This document shows, in pieces, positions 51,289 through 58,279 of a stretch of DNA of 64,000 nucleotides; within the stretch, counting starts at the first letter, position 1, and each line of letters opens with the position of its first letter. Below the pieces are notes generated by a model, which saw nothing but the letters and a program-made list of their open reading frames with translations, had not been told where the DNA came from and did not search any database. The DNA lies in IMG/VR virus record IMGVR_UViG_3300024320_000003, positions 114,738 to 178,737 of that record. One strand, given 5' to 3'. Source of the stretch: a virus. Made by a program: the position numbers and the translations under genes.

Positions 51289-51379
51289 ATAGTATATATC
51301 AGATATATAACCTAAGCCCACGTCAGAACGCTGACATTTAACTTCTTGGGCAGAAATCTATTAAACACTTTTTTTACAA
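51289..51379. promoter_or_regulatory. Divergent control region with opposed late boxes and a structured leader
   Basis: GATATATAC on the minus strand (51300-51292) and GATATATAA on the plus strand (51302-51310) form a near-palindrome. The plus-strand leader then folds as nested stems: GCCCA (51316-51320) with TGGGC (51347-51351) around GTCAG (51322-51326) with CTGAC (51331-51335). The minus box is only 12 bases from its gene start, so its use is uncertain. Confidence 0.45.
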
Positions 51380-52657
51380 ATGCTGAAATACTCAATGATA
51401 GCCTTTCTGGGGCTTTTCCTAGTTACTAGCGCCTATGCGCAAACCTGTGATTTAACACTCATAAGTCAAACACCACCTGCCACAACAGAAGATGACCATT
51501 CTTTTGTAATTGAATTTGTTAATGCAGAAAATTGTGGATGTAATGAATTTACTCAATACGATGGAAATACTTGCGATGGCAATGGGTCTAGTTCCGTAAA
51601 TAATAATGAAAATGTATCTCATCTTGTTTTTGGTATTCATTATGTAAATGAAATCACTGGAGAAGACTTAGGAGAAAACACAGATTGTACTTCTACAACA
51701 TTTCATCCAGGTTGGTCATATACTAATGTTACAAATTGGGGTGGTTGGGAAACTGGCGATGTTGTTACTATTAATATAAATCCACCATTTGCTTGGGAAT
51801 GTATTTTAGCCACACCTCTTGAGGGATATTGTTGGGAAGTAGTAATTTGGCAAATTAATTTATCACAAACGGCAGGTTATGATGATTTTCCAGATAATGG
51901 ATGGACTGTTGGCAATAGTTTTAATCAGACACAGACATATCCTGATATTAATATAGATGATAATAGAATAGCTGTTTGCTACGATCCTTGTGTACCTGAC
52001 ACTATAATCGAATACATTACTGATACGATTTACATAGAAACTATCGATACCCTTTATGTAACTAATACTATTATTGAATATGTAGACAATTTTATTACTG
52101 ATACTCTTTATGTAGAAACCATTGACACGGTATACGTTGATGTTGAAGTTTTCGTTGAGGTTTTTATCACCGATACTATTACTGAAATTGAGTACATTAC
52201 AGAATATGTTACTGACACTCTTTTTATTACAACTGTCGATACAGTTGAAGTTATTGTATATGAATTCTTAACAGATACGGTTTATGAGTATATTTCTATT
52301 GATTGTGAAACTGGATTAGAATGTATTGATGATCCTGGATTAACTTGCCCAGATTGGACTTCAGTTTATCTTCCAAATACATTTACACCAAATAATGATG
52401 GTTTAAATGATACATGGCAAATGGTTTATGATTTAGAATGTTGGGTCGATGTAGAATTTAAAATATTTAATAGATGGGGTGACATGATCTATTCAGGTAT
52501 GGGTGATTATTACGATTCATATCCTTATTGGGATGGAAGTGTAAATGGTGGTAATCACTATGCATCTGATGGCGTTTACACATATACGTTCTACGCAAGA
52601 AAATTAAACTCAACCGAAATCTTTCAAAGACACGGACATATAACAATATTTAGATAA
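51380..52657 (+). CDS. Exported protein with T9SS/gliding-motility C-terminal sorting domain
   Basis: 425 residues. A signal peptide (LKYSMIAFLGLFLVTSAYA, cut after residue 20) is followed by a Cys-containing beta domain (21-205), a run of DT-rich repeats of the type ITDTLYVETIDTVYV (about 208-310), and a C-terminal domain with VYLPNTFTPNNDGLNDTW, FKIFNRWGDMIYSG and YHASDGVYTYTF-like motifs. This is the CHU_C type B sorting domain used by type IX secretion in Bacteroidota. Such a protein would go to the host surface, perhaps for superinfection exclusion or adhesion. It is followed 1 base later by another exported protein. Confidence 0.9.
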   Translation: MLKYSMIAFLGLFLVTSAYAQTCDLTLISQTPPATTEDDHSFVIEFVNAENCGCNEFTQYDGNTCDGNGSSSVNNNENVSHLVFGIHYVNEITGEDLGENTDCTSTTFHPGWSYTNVTNWGGWETGDVVTININPPFAWECILATPLEGYCWEVVIWQINLSQTAGYDDFPDNGWTVGNSFNQTQTYPDINIDDNRIAVCYDPCVPDTIIEYITDTIYIETIDTLYVTNTIIEYVDNFITDTLYVETIDTVYVDVEVFVEVFITDTITEIEYITEYVTDTLFITTVDTVEVIVYEFLTDTVYEYISIDCETGLECIDDPGLTCPDWTSVYLPNTFTPNNDGLNDTWQMVYDLECWVDVEFKIFNRWGDMIYSGMGDYYDSYPYWDGSVNGGNHYASDGVYTYTFYARKLNSTEIFQRHGHITIFR

Positions 52658-52658
52658 C

Positions 52659-53024
52659 ATGAAATCATTACTTATTTCCTTATTATTTCTTTTACCATTT
52701 TACACAGTAGCACAATGCAATCAACATGTTTTTTCCTCAGTCGGAGCTGAGAAATGGACTAACTTCCAATATCAAGACTGTGATGGATGGAATCATTACT
52801 TTGGTCTTCCCGCTGGAGGATATACTATAATCTTTTGTGCAGATATTGGCACCGCTTTTGTTTTAAATGGGGATGGATTTGTATTTCCTTTGGCGAATGA
52901 ACACCCCAATTACGCTTCCTGTATTCAACCAGAAACTGAATGTGAAGGTGATTTTGATGGAGATGGAATAGTAGGAGCAGAGGATCTTCTTACCTTTTTA
53001 TCAAACTACGGTATGTGTGAATAA
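52659..53024 (+). CDS. Exported protein with dockerin-like EF-hand tail, 121 aa
   Basis: 121 residues. A signal peptide (KSLLISLLFLLPFYTVA, cut near residue 18), a Cys-containing domain with DCDGWNHYFGLPAGGYTI, and a C-terminal calcium-binding repeat GDFDGDGIVGAEDLLTFLSN, as in dockerin-like EF-hands of Bacteroidota surface proteins. It begins one base after the T9SS gene stop, so the two probably act together outside the cell. Mature cysteines may form disulfides. Function unknown. Confidence 0.8.
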   Translation: MKSLLISLLFLLPFYTVAQCNQHVFSSVGAEKWTNFQYQDCDGWNHYFGLPAGGYTIIFCADIGTAFVLNGDGFVFPLANEHPNYASCIQPETECEGDFDGDGIVGAEDLLTFLSNYGMCE

Positions 53025-53057
53025 ATTTCATTTTTTTTGAAAATAAACAGCTAAAAG

Positions 53058-53098
53058 TTTTTTTATCTCAGAATTTTTGCTTATATTAGTAGAGTAAT
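53058..53098 (+). promoter_or_regulatory. Early-type repeated promoter box, copy 6
   Basis: TTTTTTTATCTCAG then AATTTTTGCTTATATTAGTA then GAGTAAT, 21 bases before the next ATG; preceded by TTGAAAATAAACAGCTAAAAG. Confidence 0.7.
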
Positions 53099-53119
53099 AA
53101 TTAATAAAAGAAACAAACC

Positions 53120-53407
53120 ATGTACACAGAACTTTCAAACAGAAACAAAGAATTACTTTTAAACGGAGCAAAAACAATAGGATCCTTTACAGAAGGATAT
53201 TACTATATTGAAGAAAGCCTATATAGCGATGAAGCTAATGAGCTTTATTCTTTTTGTGAATGGATCGACAATATTATTGGAGGTGCAGGCCCTGCAAACA
53301 TTGAAACTCTATGGTTAGGATTTAAATATCCTGAAGTAGATGCATTTTCTGAATCTTGTGTCTATATAAAAAAGCAGATGGACAGAATTAAAGCATACTC
53401 TATATAA
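53120..53407 (+). CDS. Unknown protein, 95 aa
   Basis: 95 residues, acidic, helical (NRNKELLLNGAKTIGSFTEG, then SDEANELYSFCEWIDNIIGG). First gene after an early-type box; its stop overlaps the next ATG. No family recognised. Confidence 0.6.
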   Translation: MYTELSNRNKELLLNGAKTIGSFTEGYYYIEESLYSDEANELYSFCEWIDNIIGGAGPANIETLWLGFKYPEVDAFSESCVYIKKQMDRIKAYSI

Positions 53408-53766
53408 TGAAAACATATAAAATCCAAAGACAACCTCCATTCCGAGATTTTGCGATAGTTAAAACCTTAAGTGGAACTTATGTGTGCCCTGGATGGCATC
53501 CCGTTGAACCTGGAACTACACGAGAGCAGATAATCTTAGTAGAACCTGAAGACGCTCCAGTTATTAACAAACCTGTTAAAAAGTTAGTCACAAATCAAGT
53601 GAAACAAACTAAAACCTTTAAGGTATTATCTAGTAACGGTAAGTCATATTACAATGTTCAATTTAATGGTAAAGATTGGAGTTGTGATTGTCCCGCAAGT
53701 AATTTCTTTCGAGGTCCTTGTAAACACATTAAGGCAAAGAAAGAAGAATTAATAATTTCTAAATAA
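53407..53766 (+). CDS. SWIM zinc-finger protein, 119 aa
   Basis: 119 residues. The C-terminal segment WSCDCPASNFFRGPCKHI matches the SWIM zinc finger C-x-C-x(n)-C-x-H, preceded by the typical beta strands (KSYYNVQFNGKD). SWIM fingers bind DNA or proteins. The N-terminal 75 residues include a CPGWHPVEPG motif. It is part of an early unit; its target is unknown. Confidence 0.8.
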   Translation: MKTYKIQRQPPFRDFAIVKTLSGTYVCPGWHPVEPGTTREQIILVEPEDAPVINKPVKKLVTNQVKQTKTFKVLSSNGKSYYNVQFNGKDWSCDCPASNFFRGPCKHIKAKKEELIISK

Positions 53767-53771
53767 TTTAT

Positions 53772-53951
53772 ATGAAAAAAGTTTTAAGTATTTTAAAAAG
53801 CATTGTAAGAGGATTGTCAAACCAATATTTCAGATTAATGGGATTTTTATGGATTTTTGCATCTTTTGCCTATATTGGAGACCCTGAATTCTGGACAGTT
53901 TTAGGGTTTGGGACTGTATTTACAGGTATTCAAAGTATTATTGAAAAATAG
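53772..53951 (+). CDS. Small membrane protein, 59 aa
   Basis: 59 codons from ATG 53772 with a basic amphipathic N-terminus (KKVLSILKSIVRGLSNQYF) and two hydrophobic stretches (FLWIFASFAYIG; FWTVLGFGTVFTGIQSII). It lies 5 bases after the SWIM gene. Function unknown. Confidence 0.55.
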   Translation: MKKVLSILKSIVRGLSNQYFRLMGFLWIFASFAYIGDPEFWTVLGFGTVFTGIQSIIEK

Positions 53952-54038
53952 TAAGATAATAATCAATAAATGGTAATTATCCAAGAGTAAAACAGATAAA
54001 TACTCTATAACAATTTTAAAAAAATCATAATTTTTAAT

Positions 54039-54587
54039 ATGGCATTACAAATAGGTGGGCAAATTAGCCTTTCAAATATTACCGCAGAAATGGGACAAAT
54101 TAATTCAAACGTTAGTTTGGGTGGTTTATCAACTCATTCAACTCTAAATGATCAGAGTCCAAGTAAACCGAATGAATCACAGCCACATGCTATGTCTGAG
54201 TTCTTTGCTTATGACCATTCCTACTCAAGTCTTAAAAATCTTATGGGAAGTTCAGAAGTTTCCACACGTGTTAAATGGTTTGATGTATGTTTAGAAGATA
54301 TGAAATTCTTCTACTTCCATAATGGAACCGGTAAATTACCGTTAGTTGGAAATTATATTTACACAAATCAATCCGGCTCGTTGACCGGGACTGCTCACAT
54401 TAAAATACAAGGTGTTGAAGATTTCGATAAAGCAGAAATTGTTATAGCAACAGTTTCAGGTGGAAGAGTTACATCGATTAATTCATGTGAAGGTATTGGA
54501 GAAGGACCGAACGATCCAGGTTTGAATCCAGGACCAAGTGAACCAAGCGAACCAGGCTCAGGCGACGAAGATCCATTCAGAAGATAG
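54039..54587 (+). CDS. Putative virion/fibre-associated protein, 182 aa
   Basis: 182 residues. The N-terminus ALQIGGQISLSNITAEMGQ followed by SQPHAMSEFFAYDH is a pattern often found at the start of tail-associated proteins of large phages (IGG-ISFS-I--E-G ... SLSEYY). The C-terminus is Pro/Gly/Ser/Glu-rich (GPSEPSEPGSGDEDPF). A single gene closed by its own terminator. Placement in the particle is inferred. Confidence 0.6.
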   Translation: MALQIGGQISLSNITAEMGQINSNVSLGGLSTHSTLNDQSPSKPNESQPHAMSEFFAYDHSYSSLKNLMGSSEVSTRVKWFDVCLEDMKFFYFHNGTGKLPLVGNYIYTNQSGSLTGTAHIKIQGVEDFDKAEIVIATVSGGRVTSINSCEGIGEGPNDPGLNPGPSEPSEPGSGDEDPFRR

Positions 54588-54620
54588 GACAAATAATATA
54601 GCTATTATTTAACATTAAAG

Positions 54621-54650
54621 AAAGTGAGATTTATTCTCACTTTTTTTTTG
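54621..54650 (+). terminator. Rho-independent terminator
   Basis: Stem AAAGTGAGA (54621-54629) with TCTCACTTT (54635-54643) and a long T run. Confidence 0.9.
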
Positions 54651-54658
54651 CTAAACAG

Positions 54659-54687
54659 TGAAACAAACACACCCTCCCTGATATAAA
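54659..54687 (+). promoter_or_regulatory. Middle-type promoter (TGAAAC-N16-ATATAAA) for the tRNA cluster
   Basis: TGAAAC 54659-54664, 16 bases, ATATAAA 54681-54687. It follows a terminator and precedes a tiny gene and four tRNAs, so it probably starts the tRNA transcript. Confidence 0.55.
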
Positions 54688-54696
54688 TACAGTAAC

Positions 54697-54798
54697 ATGA
54701 ACAAATTGAAAATCAAATTGAAAATGTGGATTATAGAAAAAACTATTCCAATTTGGTTTAGAGGTTTAAAGAAGCCTCGTTTGTGGAACGTTCTTTGA
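54697..54798 (+). CDS. Very small basic protein, 33 aa (uncertain)
   Basis: 33 codons from ATG 54697: a basic amphipathic helix NKLKIKLKMWIIEKTIPIWF followed by RGLKKPRLWNVL. It sits between the tRNA promoter and tRNA-Leu. It may be a real tiny membrane-active peptide or a chance frame in the leader. Confidence 0.3.
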   Translation: MNKLKIKLKMWIIEKTIPIWFRGLKKPRLWNVL

Positions 54799-54821
54799 AT
54801 TATAGGTTGTAAGTACTAAAT

Positions 54822-54907
54822 GCTCGAGTGGTGGAATTGGTAGACACGATGGACTTAAAATCCATTGAGCAGTAATGTTCGTGCGGGTTCAAGTCCCGCC
54901 TCGAGTA
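54822..54907 (+). tRNA. tRNA-Leu(UAA)
   Basis: Acceptor GCTCGAG (54822-54828) pairs with CTCGAGT (54900-54906, one G-U); D arm GTGGAATTGGTAGACAC; anticodon loop CTTAAAA gives UAA; long variable arm; T arm GCGGGTTCAAGTCCCGC. Confidence 0.95.
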
Positions 54908-54914
54908 CAACATA

Positions 54915-55026
54915 GAAAAGCAAGAGATAAAGGTAAACTCCATATACACTATGGTCCGGCCGAAACAGCGTATCAAATTCTAACAAGGAGACTGACGAGT
55001 CTCGCGCTTAAGGGTAGCTTCTTTTC
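54915..55026 (+). ncRNA. Structured RNA candidate inside the tRNA cluster
   Basis: About 112 bases without an open frame. GAAAAG-C-AAG (54915-54924) pairs at long range with CTT-CTTTTC (55018-55026). Inside are CCATA (54940-54944) with TATGG (54950-54954), AGCG (54967-54970) with CGCT (55005-55008), and a 6-bp hairpin GAGACT (54988-54993) with AGTCTC (54998-55003). It is not a tRNA and I do not recognise the class. Co-transcription with the tRNAs is likely. Confidence 0.45.
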
Positions 55027-55061
55027 TTTATAATTCACAAATCAAATTAAACTTAACGAAT

Positions 55062-55135
55062 GGACTAGTAGCTCAGCTGGATAGAGCATCGCCCTTCTAA
55101 GGCGACGGTCGTAGGTTCGAATCCTACCTGGTTCA
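55062..55135 (+). tRNA. tRNA-Arg(UCU)
   Basis: Acceptor GGACTAG (55062-55068) pairs with CTGGTTC (55128-55134); D arm GCTCAGCTGGATAGAGC; anticodon loop CTTCTAA gives UCU, reading AGA, a very common codon here; T arm GTAGGTTCGAATCCTAC. Confidence 0.95.
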
Positions 55136-55139
55136 CAAT

Positions 55140-55212
55140 GATCTCTTAGCTCAGTTGGTAGAGCATCACACTTTTAATGTGAGGGTCCAGGGTTCGAGCC
55201 CCTGAGGGATCA
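55140..55212 (+). tRNA. tRNA-Lys(UUU)
   Basis: Acceptor GATCTCT (55140-55146) pairs with AGGGATC (55205-55211); anticodon loop CTTTTAA gives UUU; T arm CAGGGTTCGAGCCCCTG. Confidence 0.95.
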
Positions 55213-55221
55213 CGAATATAT

Positions 55222-55295
55222 ACTCTTGTAGCTCAATCGGTTAGAGCAGGATCCTTATACGGTCAAGGTTACGGGTTCAAGTCCCGTCGAGAGTA
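55222..55295 (+). tRNA. tRNA-Ile(UAU)
   Basis: Acceptor ACTCTTG (55222-55228) pairs with CGAGAGT (55288-55294); D arm GCTCAATCGGTTAGAGC; anticodon stem GGATC/GGTCA (outer pair G-A mismatched) with loop CTTATAC, anticodon UAU reading AUA directly. T arm ACGGGTTCAAGTCCCGT. Most bacteria read AUA with a lysidine-modified CAU tRNA instead, so a UAU tRNA is notable. Confidence 0.88.
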
Positions 55296-55304
55296 CCCTT
55301 TAAT

Positions 55305-55547
55305 ATGAAAGAATTTAATAAAGAAGAAATTAACAGAATAATAGAAATGGCATGGGAAGACAGAACTCCATTTAGCGCCATAGAATTTCAATTTGGTATT
55401 AAAGAAAATGATGTTAGAAAAATAATGAGATCTAACATGAAAGAATCTTCATTTAAGATGTGGAGAAAAAGAGTTAAGGGTAGAAAAACCAAACACAACT
55501 TCTCTCCTTCTGATTTTAGATTTAAATCAAGCAACCAAAAAAATTAA
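55305..55547 (+). CDS. TIGR03643 family protein (DUF2805), 80 aa
   Basis: 80 residues. IIEMAWEDRTPFSAIEFQFG, then a short helix and FKMWRKRVKGRKTKH are the signature of the TIGR03643 family, common in Bacteroidota and Proteobacteria. Its helix-turn-helix-like first half and basic second half suggest nucleic-acid binding; the function is not established. It directly follows the tRNA cluster and may share its transcript. Confidence 0.88.
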   Translation: MKEFNKEEINRIIEMAWEDRTPFSAIEFQFGIKENDVRKIMRSNMKESSFKMWRKRVKGRKTKHNFSPSDFRFKSSNQKN

Positions 55548-55555
55548 ATCTAAGA

Positions 55556-55888
55556 ATGTACAAGAAGGAAATAATAAAATTATGGAATCATTTTAAAAGG
55601 TGGTTTATTTCTAAAGTCTTAAAAAAGAAGATAACATTTACAAGTGACGATTGGACAGGAGAAGTAGAAGTGTACTATTATAAAGGTGAAACTAGAATGA
55701 CATGGTCTAGGGGAAATAACGCAATGCCAGATGGTGTTAGAAATAGAGCGTTTATCTTTTGCCATTCAGATACTGCACGTCATATACCTGAAGGATATTG
55801 CAAGTTCTTATACACTATAATAATACCAGAAGGATGGACAAACTCTGGAGAACAGTTTACGGTAACTAGGTATATTAAACATTCTTAA
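55556..55888 (+). CDS. Unknown protein, 110 aa
   Basis: 110 residues. A basic amphipathic N-terminus (IIKLWNHFKRWFISKVLKKK) is followed by a beta-rich domain with WTGEVEVYYYKGETRMTW and FIFCHSDTARHIPEGYC. No family recognised. It lies 8 bases after the TIGR03643 gene. Confidence 0.6.
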   Translation: MYKKEIIKLWNHFKRWFISKVLKKKITFTSDDWTGEVEVYYYKGETRMTWSRGNNAMPDGVRNRAFIFCHSDTARHIPEGYCKFLYTIIIPEGWTNSGEQFTVTRYIKHS

Positions 55889-55907
55889 AATTTGGAGTAT
55901 AAATACC

Positions 55908-56132
55908 ATGACAGGAACAGAATACATGGATTTATCCATAGAAAATACATTTAACGTACTAACAGGAGCTCAAACCTTCGAAGAGATATTACTCAACGCA
56001 ACAGAACCGCCTATATTCTTTATAGAACCTGGTGAAGGCCTAGATAACGATCAAATAGACGTAATGATAGAACATTATGAATATTTTGAACAGTATGAGA
56101 AGTGTGGTCTTCTACTTAAAATGAAATCTTAA
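55908..56132 (+). CDS. Small acidic protein, 74 aa
   Basis: 74 residues, acidic and helical (FNVLTGAQTFEEILLNATEP, then DQIDVMIEHYEYFEQYEKC). Function unknown. Confidence 0.6.
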   Translation: MTGTEYMDLSIENTFNVLTGAQTFEEILLNATEPPIFFIEPGEGLDNDQIDVMIEHYEYFEQYEKCGLLLKMKS

Positions 56133-56184
56133 TACTATATCATTCTACTCTTTTACGTAAAATGACTCTTATGGAGCTACTTAT

Positions 56185-56194
56185 GAATATATAA
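56185..56194 (+). promoter_or_regulatory. Late promoter box GAATATATAA before the holin-like gene
   Basis: Starts 56 bases before the ATG. A 7-bp hairpin (TGAATGC with GCGTTCA, one G-U pair, near 56200-56218) lies in the leader. Confidence 0.45.
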
Positions 56195-56240
56195 GTTATA
56201 TGAATGCACAACGCGTTCATTCTTAAAAATAGTGAAAGTC

Positions 56241-56519
56241 ATGAAAAAACTTATAAGTTGGATTAGCCAAATCTTACGAGACGAAAGAGGCAATCCATCA
56301 TCAAAAAGAGTTGTTGGCGTACTAGCTGGTCTTAGTTTATGTGTTACATTAATAATGAACCAATTTACTGATATAGCAATAGCGCCCTCAGACACACTAG
56401 TTAATGCAGTTGCTGCCCTTGCTTTCGGAGCCTTGGGTTTATCTTCAGCTGATAAGATTTGGGGTAAACTCCAAGGAAAAGAAGAAGCTAAAGAAGAAGC
56501 TAAAGAGGAAGAACTTTAA
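56241..56519 (+). CDS. Holin-like small membrane protein, 92 aa
   Basis: 92 residues from ATG 56241, preferred over an in-frame GTG at 56232. PSSKRVVGVLAGLSLCVTLI and LVNAVAALAFGALGLSSADK form two membrane helices, and the C-terminus is a charged KEEAKEEAKEEEL repeat, a layout shared by small phage holins. The late box and its own terminator fit a lysis gene, but no endolysin is adjacent. Confidence 0.55.
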   Translation: MKKLISWISQILRDERGNPSSKRVVGVLAGLSLCVTLIMNQFTDIAIAPSDTLVNAVAALAFGALGLSSADKIWGKLQGKEEAKEEAKEEEL

Positions 56520-56552
56520 GAAAGAAGCGTAAGCGATTAGCATAATCTAAAT

Positions 56553-56581
56553 AAAGGGACAGAGAAATCTGTCCCTTTTTA
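56553..56581 (+). terminator. Rho-independent terminator
   Basis: Stem AAAGGGACAGA (56553-56563) with TCTGTCCCTTT (56568-56578), loop GAAA, then T residues. Confidence 0.93.
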
Positions 56582-56614
56582 CATTATATTCATTAAGATA
56601 TAATTATTCGTATA

Positions 56615-56643
56615 TGAAACATTTATATTTAGATGAATATAAT
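56615..56643 (+). promoter_or_regulatory. Middle-type promoter (TGAAAC-N16-ATATAAT) for phosphomannomutase
   Basis: TGAAAC 56615-56620, 16 bases, ATATAAT 56637-56643. It overlaps a possible upstream start codon at 56633 and so favours translation from the ATG at 56663. Confidence 0.55.
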
Positions 56644-56662
56644 TAGTAACAAAACTAATAAG

Positions 56663-57454
56663 ATGATAGCACACGTATTCGACGTAGATGGGACACTAAC
56701 CCCAAGCAGGCTTTCAATGGATCCTAAATTTAAAAAATACTTTTTAAAATGGATGAAAGGTAAAACTGTAATATTCGTAACAGGATCAGATAAAGATAAA
56801 ACAATCGAACAAATAGGATTAGATGTATGGAATGAAGCAACTGCATGCATGCAGTCTTGTGGAAATCATATATTTGTTAAAGGAGAAGAGGTTTCTAGAA
56901 ATTCTTGGAAAGCCGATGAAGGATTGATTTCTTTACTTGAACAATTTTTGGTAATTTCTAAATATAGAAAAAGAACATCAAACCACATTGAACACAGAAT
57001 AGGACTTTGTAATTTTTCAGTAATTGGAAGAGATTGTTCTCAAAGAGAAAGAGAAGACTATGCAGAATGGGATGATTTCAATAAGGAACGATTAGATATG
57101 GCACAACTCATTAATGAAAACTTCCCTGAATTAGAGGCTTCGGTCGGTGGTCAAATCTCAATAGACATACACCCTAAAGGAGCAAACAAGAGTCAAGCTA
57201 AGAAATGGATCTTAGAAAATATAGGAGAAGATACGGTTATTAGATTCTATGGAGATAAAACTGAAAAAGGAGGAAATGACTATGACCTTGCTAATGTTTT
57301 AAAATTACCTCATGAAGTATTTCAGGTTAAAGATTGGGAACATACTTATAGAATATTAAAGGACAGTAAGAAAAGAGATAAATGGCTCGTAGACCAATAT
57401 AATAGAAATAGATCTTCAGCAGATCAGATTAATAACATTGATGACATAAAATAA
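56663..57454 (+). CDS. Eukaryotic-type phosphomannomutase-like HAD protein
   Basis: 263 residues from ATG 56663. HAD motif I FDVDGTLTPSRLSM, cap motif FSVIGRDCSQREREDYAEWD, then GGQISIDIHPKGANKSQ and FYGDKTEKGGNDYDLA match the PMM1/PMM2 family, not the bacterial phosphohexomutase type. It interconverts mannose-6-phosphate and mannose-1-phosphate, the precursor of GDP-mannose. It may serve sugar modification along with the RmlC/RmlD genes. Its stop overlaps the next small gene. Confidence 0.88.
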   Translation: MIAHVFDVDGTLTPSRLSMDPKFKKYFLKWMKGKTVIFVTGSDKDKTIEQIGLDVWNEATACMQSCGNHIFVKGEEVSRNSWKADEGLISLLEQFLVISKYRKRTSNHIEHRIGLCNFSVIGRDCSQREREDYAEWDDFNKERLDMAQLINENFPELEASVGGQISIDIHPKGANKSQAKKWILENIGEDTVIRFYGDKTEKGGNDYDLANVLKLPHEVFQVKDWEHTYRILKDSKKRDKWLVDQYNRNRSSADQINNIDDIK

Positions 57455-57573
57455 TGGTTATAAAAATAATATTAGGTGCATTTGTAATATCATGGGTTGG
57501 AATAATCTATTCAATGATAACCGCCCCTCTAGTTGATGAAAACGGCAATATCATTAAAGAAGAGGATAAATAG
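57454..57573 (+). CDS. Very small membrane protein, 39 aa
   Basis: 39 codons; the ATG overlaps the previous stop. One membrane helix (IKIILGAFVISWVGIIYSMI) is followed by a short acidic tail. Function unknown. Confidence 0.5.
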   Translation: MVIKIILGAFVISWVGIIYSMITAPLVDENGNIIKEEDK

Positions 57574-57576
57574 AAT

Positions 57577-58170
57577 ATGAAAGCACATACCTTTAAAACA
57601 CCTGAAAATCATGCAACTGATTTCTATTATTTTGATAATGGATTCGATTCAGCAGAATTAGAGAAAATATCTAAAATGGTAGGAGAACTCCCGTTTTATA
57701 ATGCAACTACAGCTGCTGGTGAAATAGACTCAAGAAAATCTAAATTAAAATGGATTCCACAAACTAAAGAGTGGGATTGGCTTTATGAAAAATTAATGAT
57801 GTTTGCAGAAACAGCAAATAATGAAATGTGGAATTTTGATTTAATATCTGCACCTGAAAATATACAATACACAGAATATCATGGAACTAATATGGGTGAA
57901 TATGGATGGCATCAAGATATTGGACCAAATGAATTATCTGTTAGAAAAGTTTCTATAACAGTTCAATTGTCAGACGATACTGAATATGAAGGAGGAGAAC
58001 TATTATTTTGGATGGGTGGAAACAGCCTTGAAAATAATAATTTAATAGCACCGAGAGGAAAAGGAACCGTTGTCCTATTTCCAAGCTATATGGTCCATGC
58101 AGTTAAGCCAGTAACTAAAGGAATAAGAAAGTCATTCGTCCTGTGGTTAGGAGGAGGACATTATAAATAA
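57577..58170 (+). CDS. 2-oxoglutarate/Fe(II) oxygenase, PKHD-type
   Basis: 197 residues. Fe(II) ligands H-x-D in GWHQDIGP (about residue 110) and His in YMVHAVKPV (about 172), with the 2OG Arg in TKGIRKSFVLW; EYEGGELLFWMG is the family strand. It resembles PiuC/Ogfod-like hydroxylases. It is the second such enzyme in the window but differs clearly from that at 5523. Substrate unknown. Confidence 0.88.
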   Translation: MKAHTFKTPENHATDFYYFDNGFDSAELEKISKMVGELPFYNATTAAGEIDSRKSKLKWIPQTKEWDWLYEKLMMFAETANNEMWNFDLISAPENIQYTEYHGTNMGEYGWHQDIGPNELSVRKVSITVQLSDDTEYEGGELLFWMGGNSLENNNLIAPRGKGTVVLFPSYMVHAVKPVTKGIRKSFVLWLGGGHYK

Positions 58171-58174
58171 ACAA

Positions 58175-58279
58175 ATGACAGATCCTGAAGACGAATACGA
58201 CGACATTGAAAATACCGAATATGATGGTATATCAATAAACAAACCCACTGAATATAACGATGACGATTATGACTACTGA
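58175..58279 (+). CDS. Very small acidic protein, 34 aa (uncertain)
   Basis: 34 codons from ATG 58175, Asp/Glu/Tyr-rich (TDPEDEYDDIENTEYDG). It overlaps the thioesterase start by 20 bases. It may be a real acidic peptide or a leader frame. Confidence 0.35.
   Translation: MTDPEDEYDDIENTEYDGISINKPTEYNDDDYDY

Noticed and set aside
51380-53024. Host chromosomal DNA or chimeric assembly as source of the T9SS genes
   Set aside because: Phage genes and phage-specific promoter boxes lie on both sides within a few dozen bases, with the same AT-rich leader style.
54960-55010. CTGACGA plus GAAAC, resembling hammerhead ribozyme core strands
   Set aside because: The sequences next to the two core segments do not pair as stem II in any of the three circular orders; CTGACGA is instead part of a simple GAGACT-GACG-AGTCTC hairpin.
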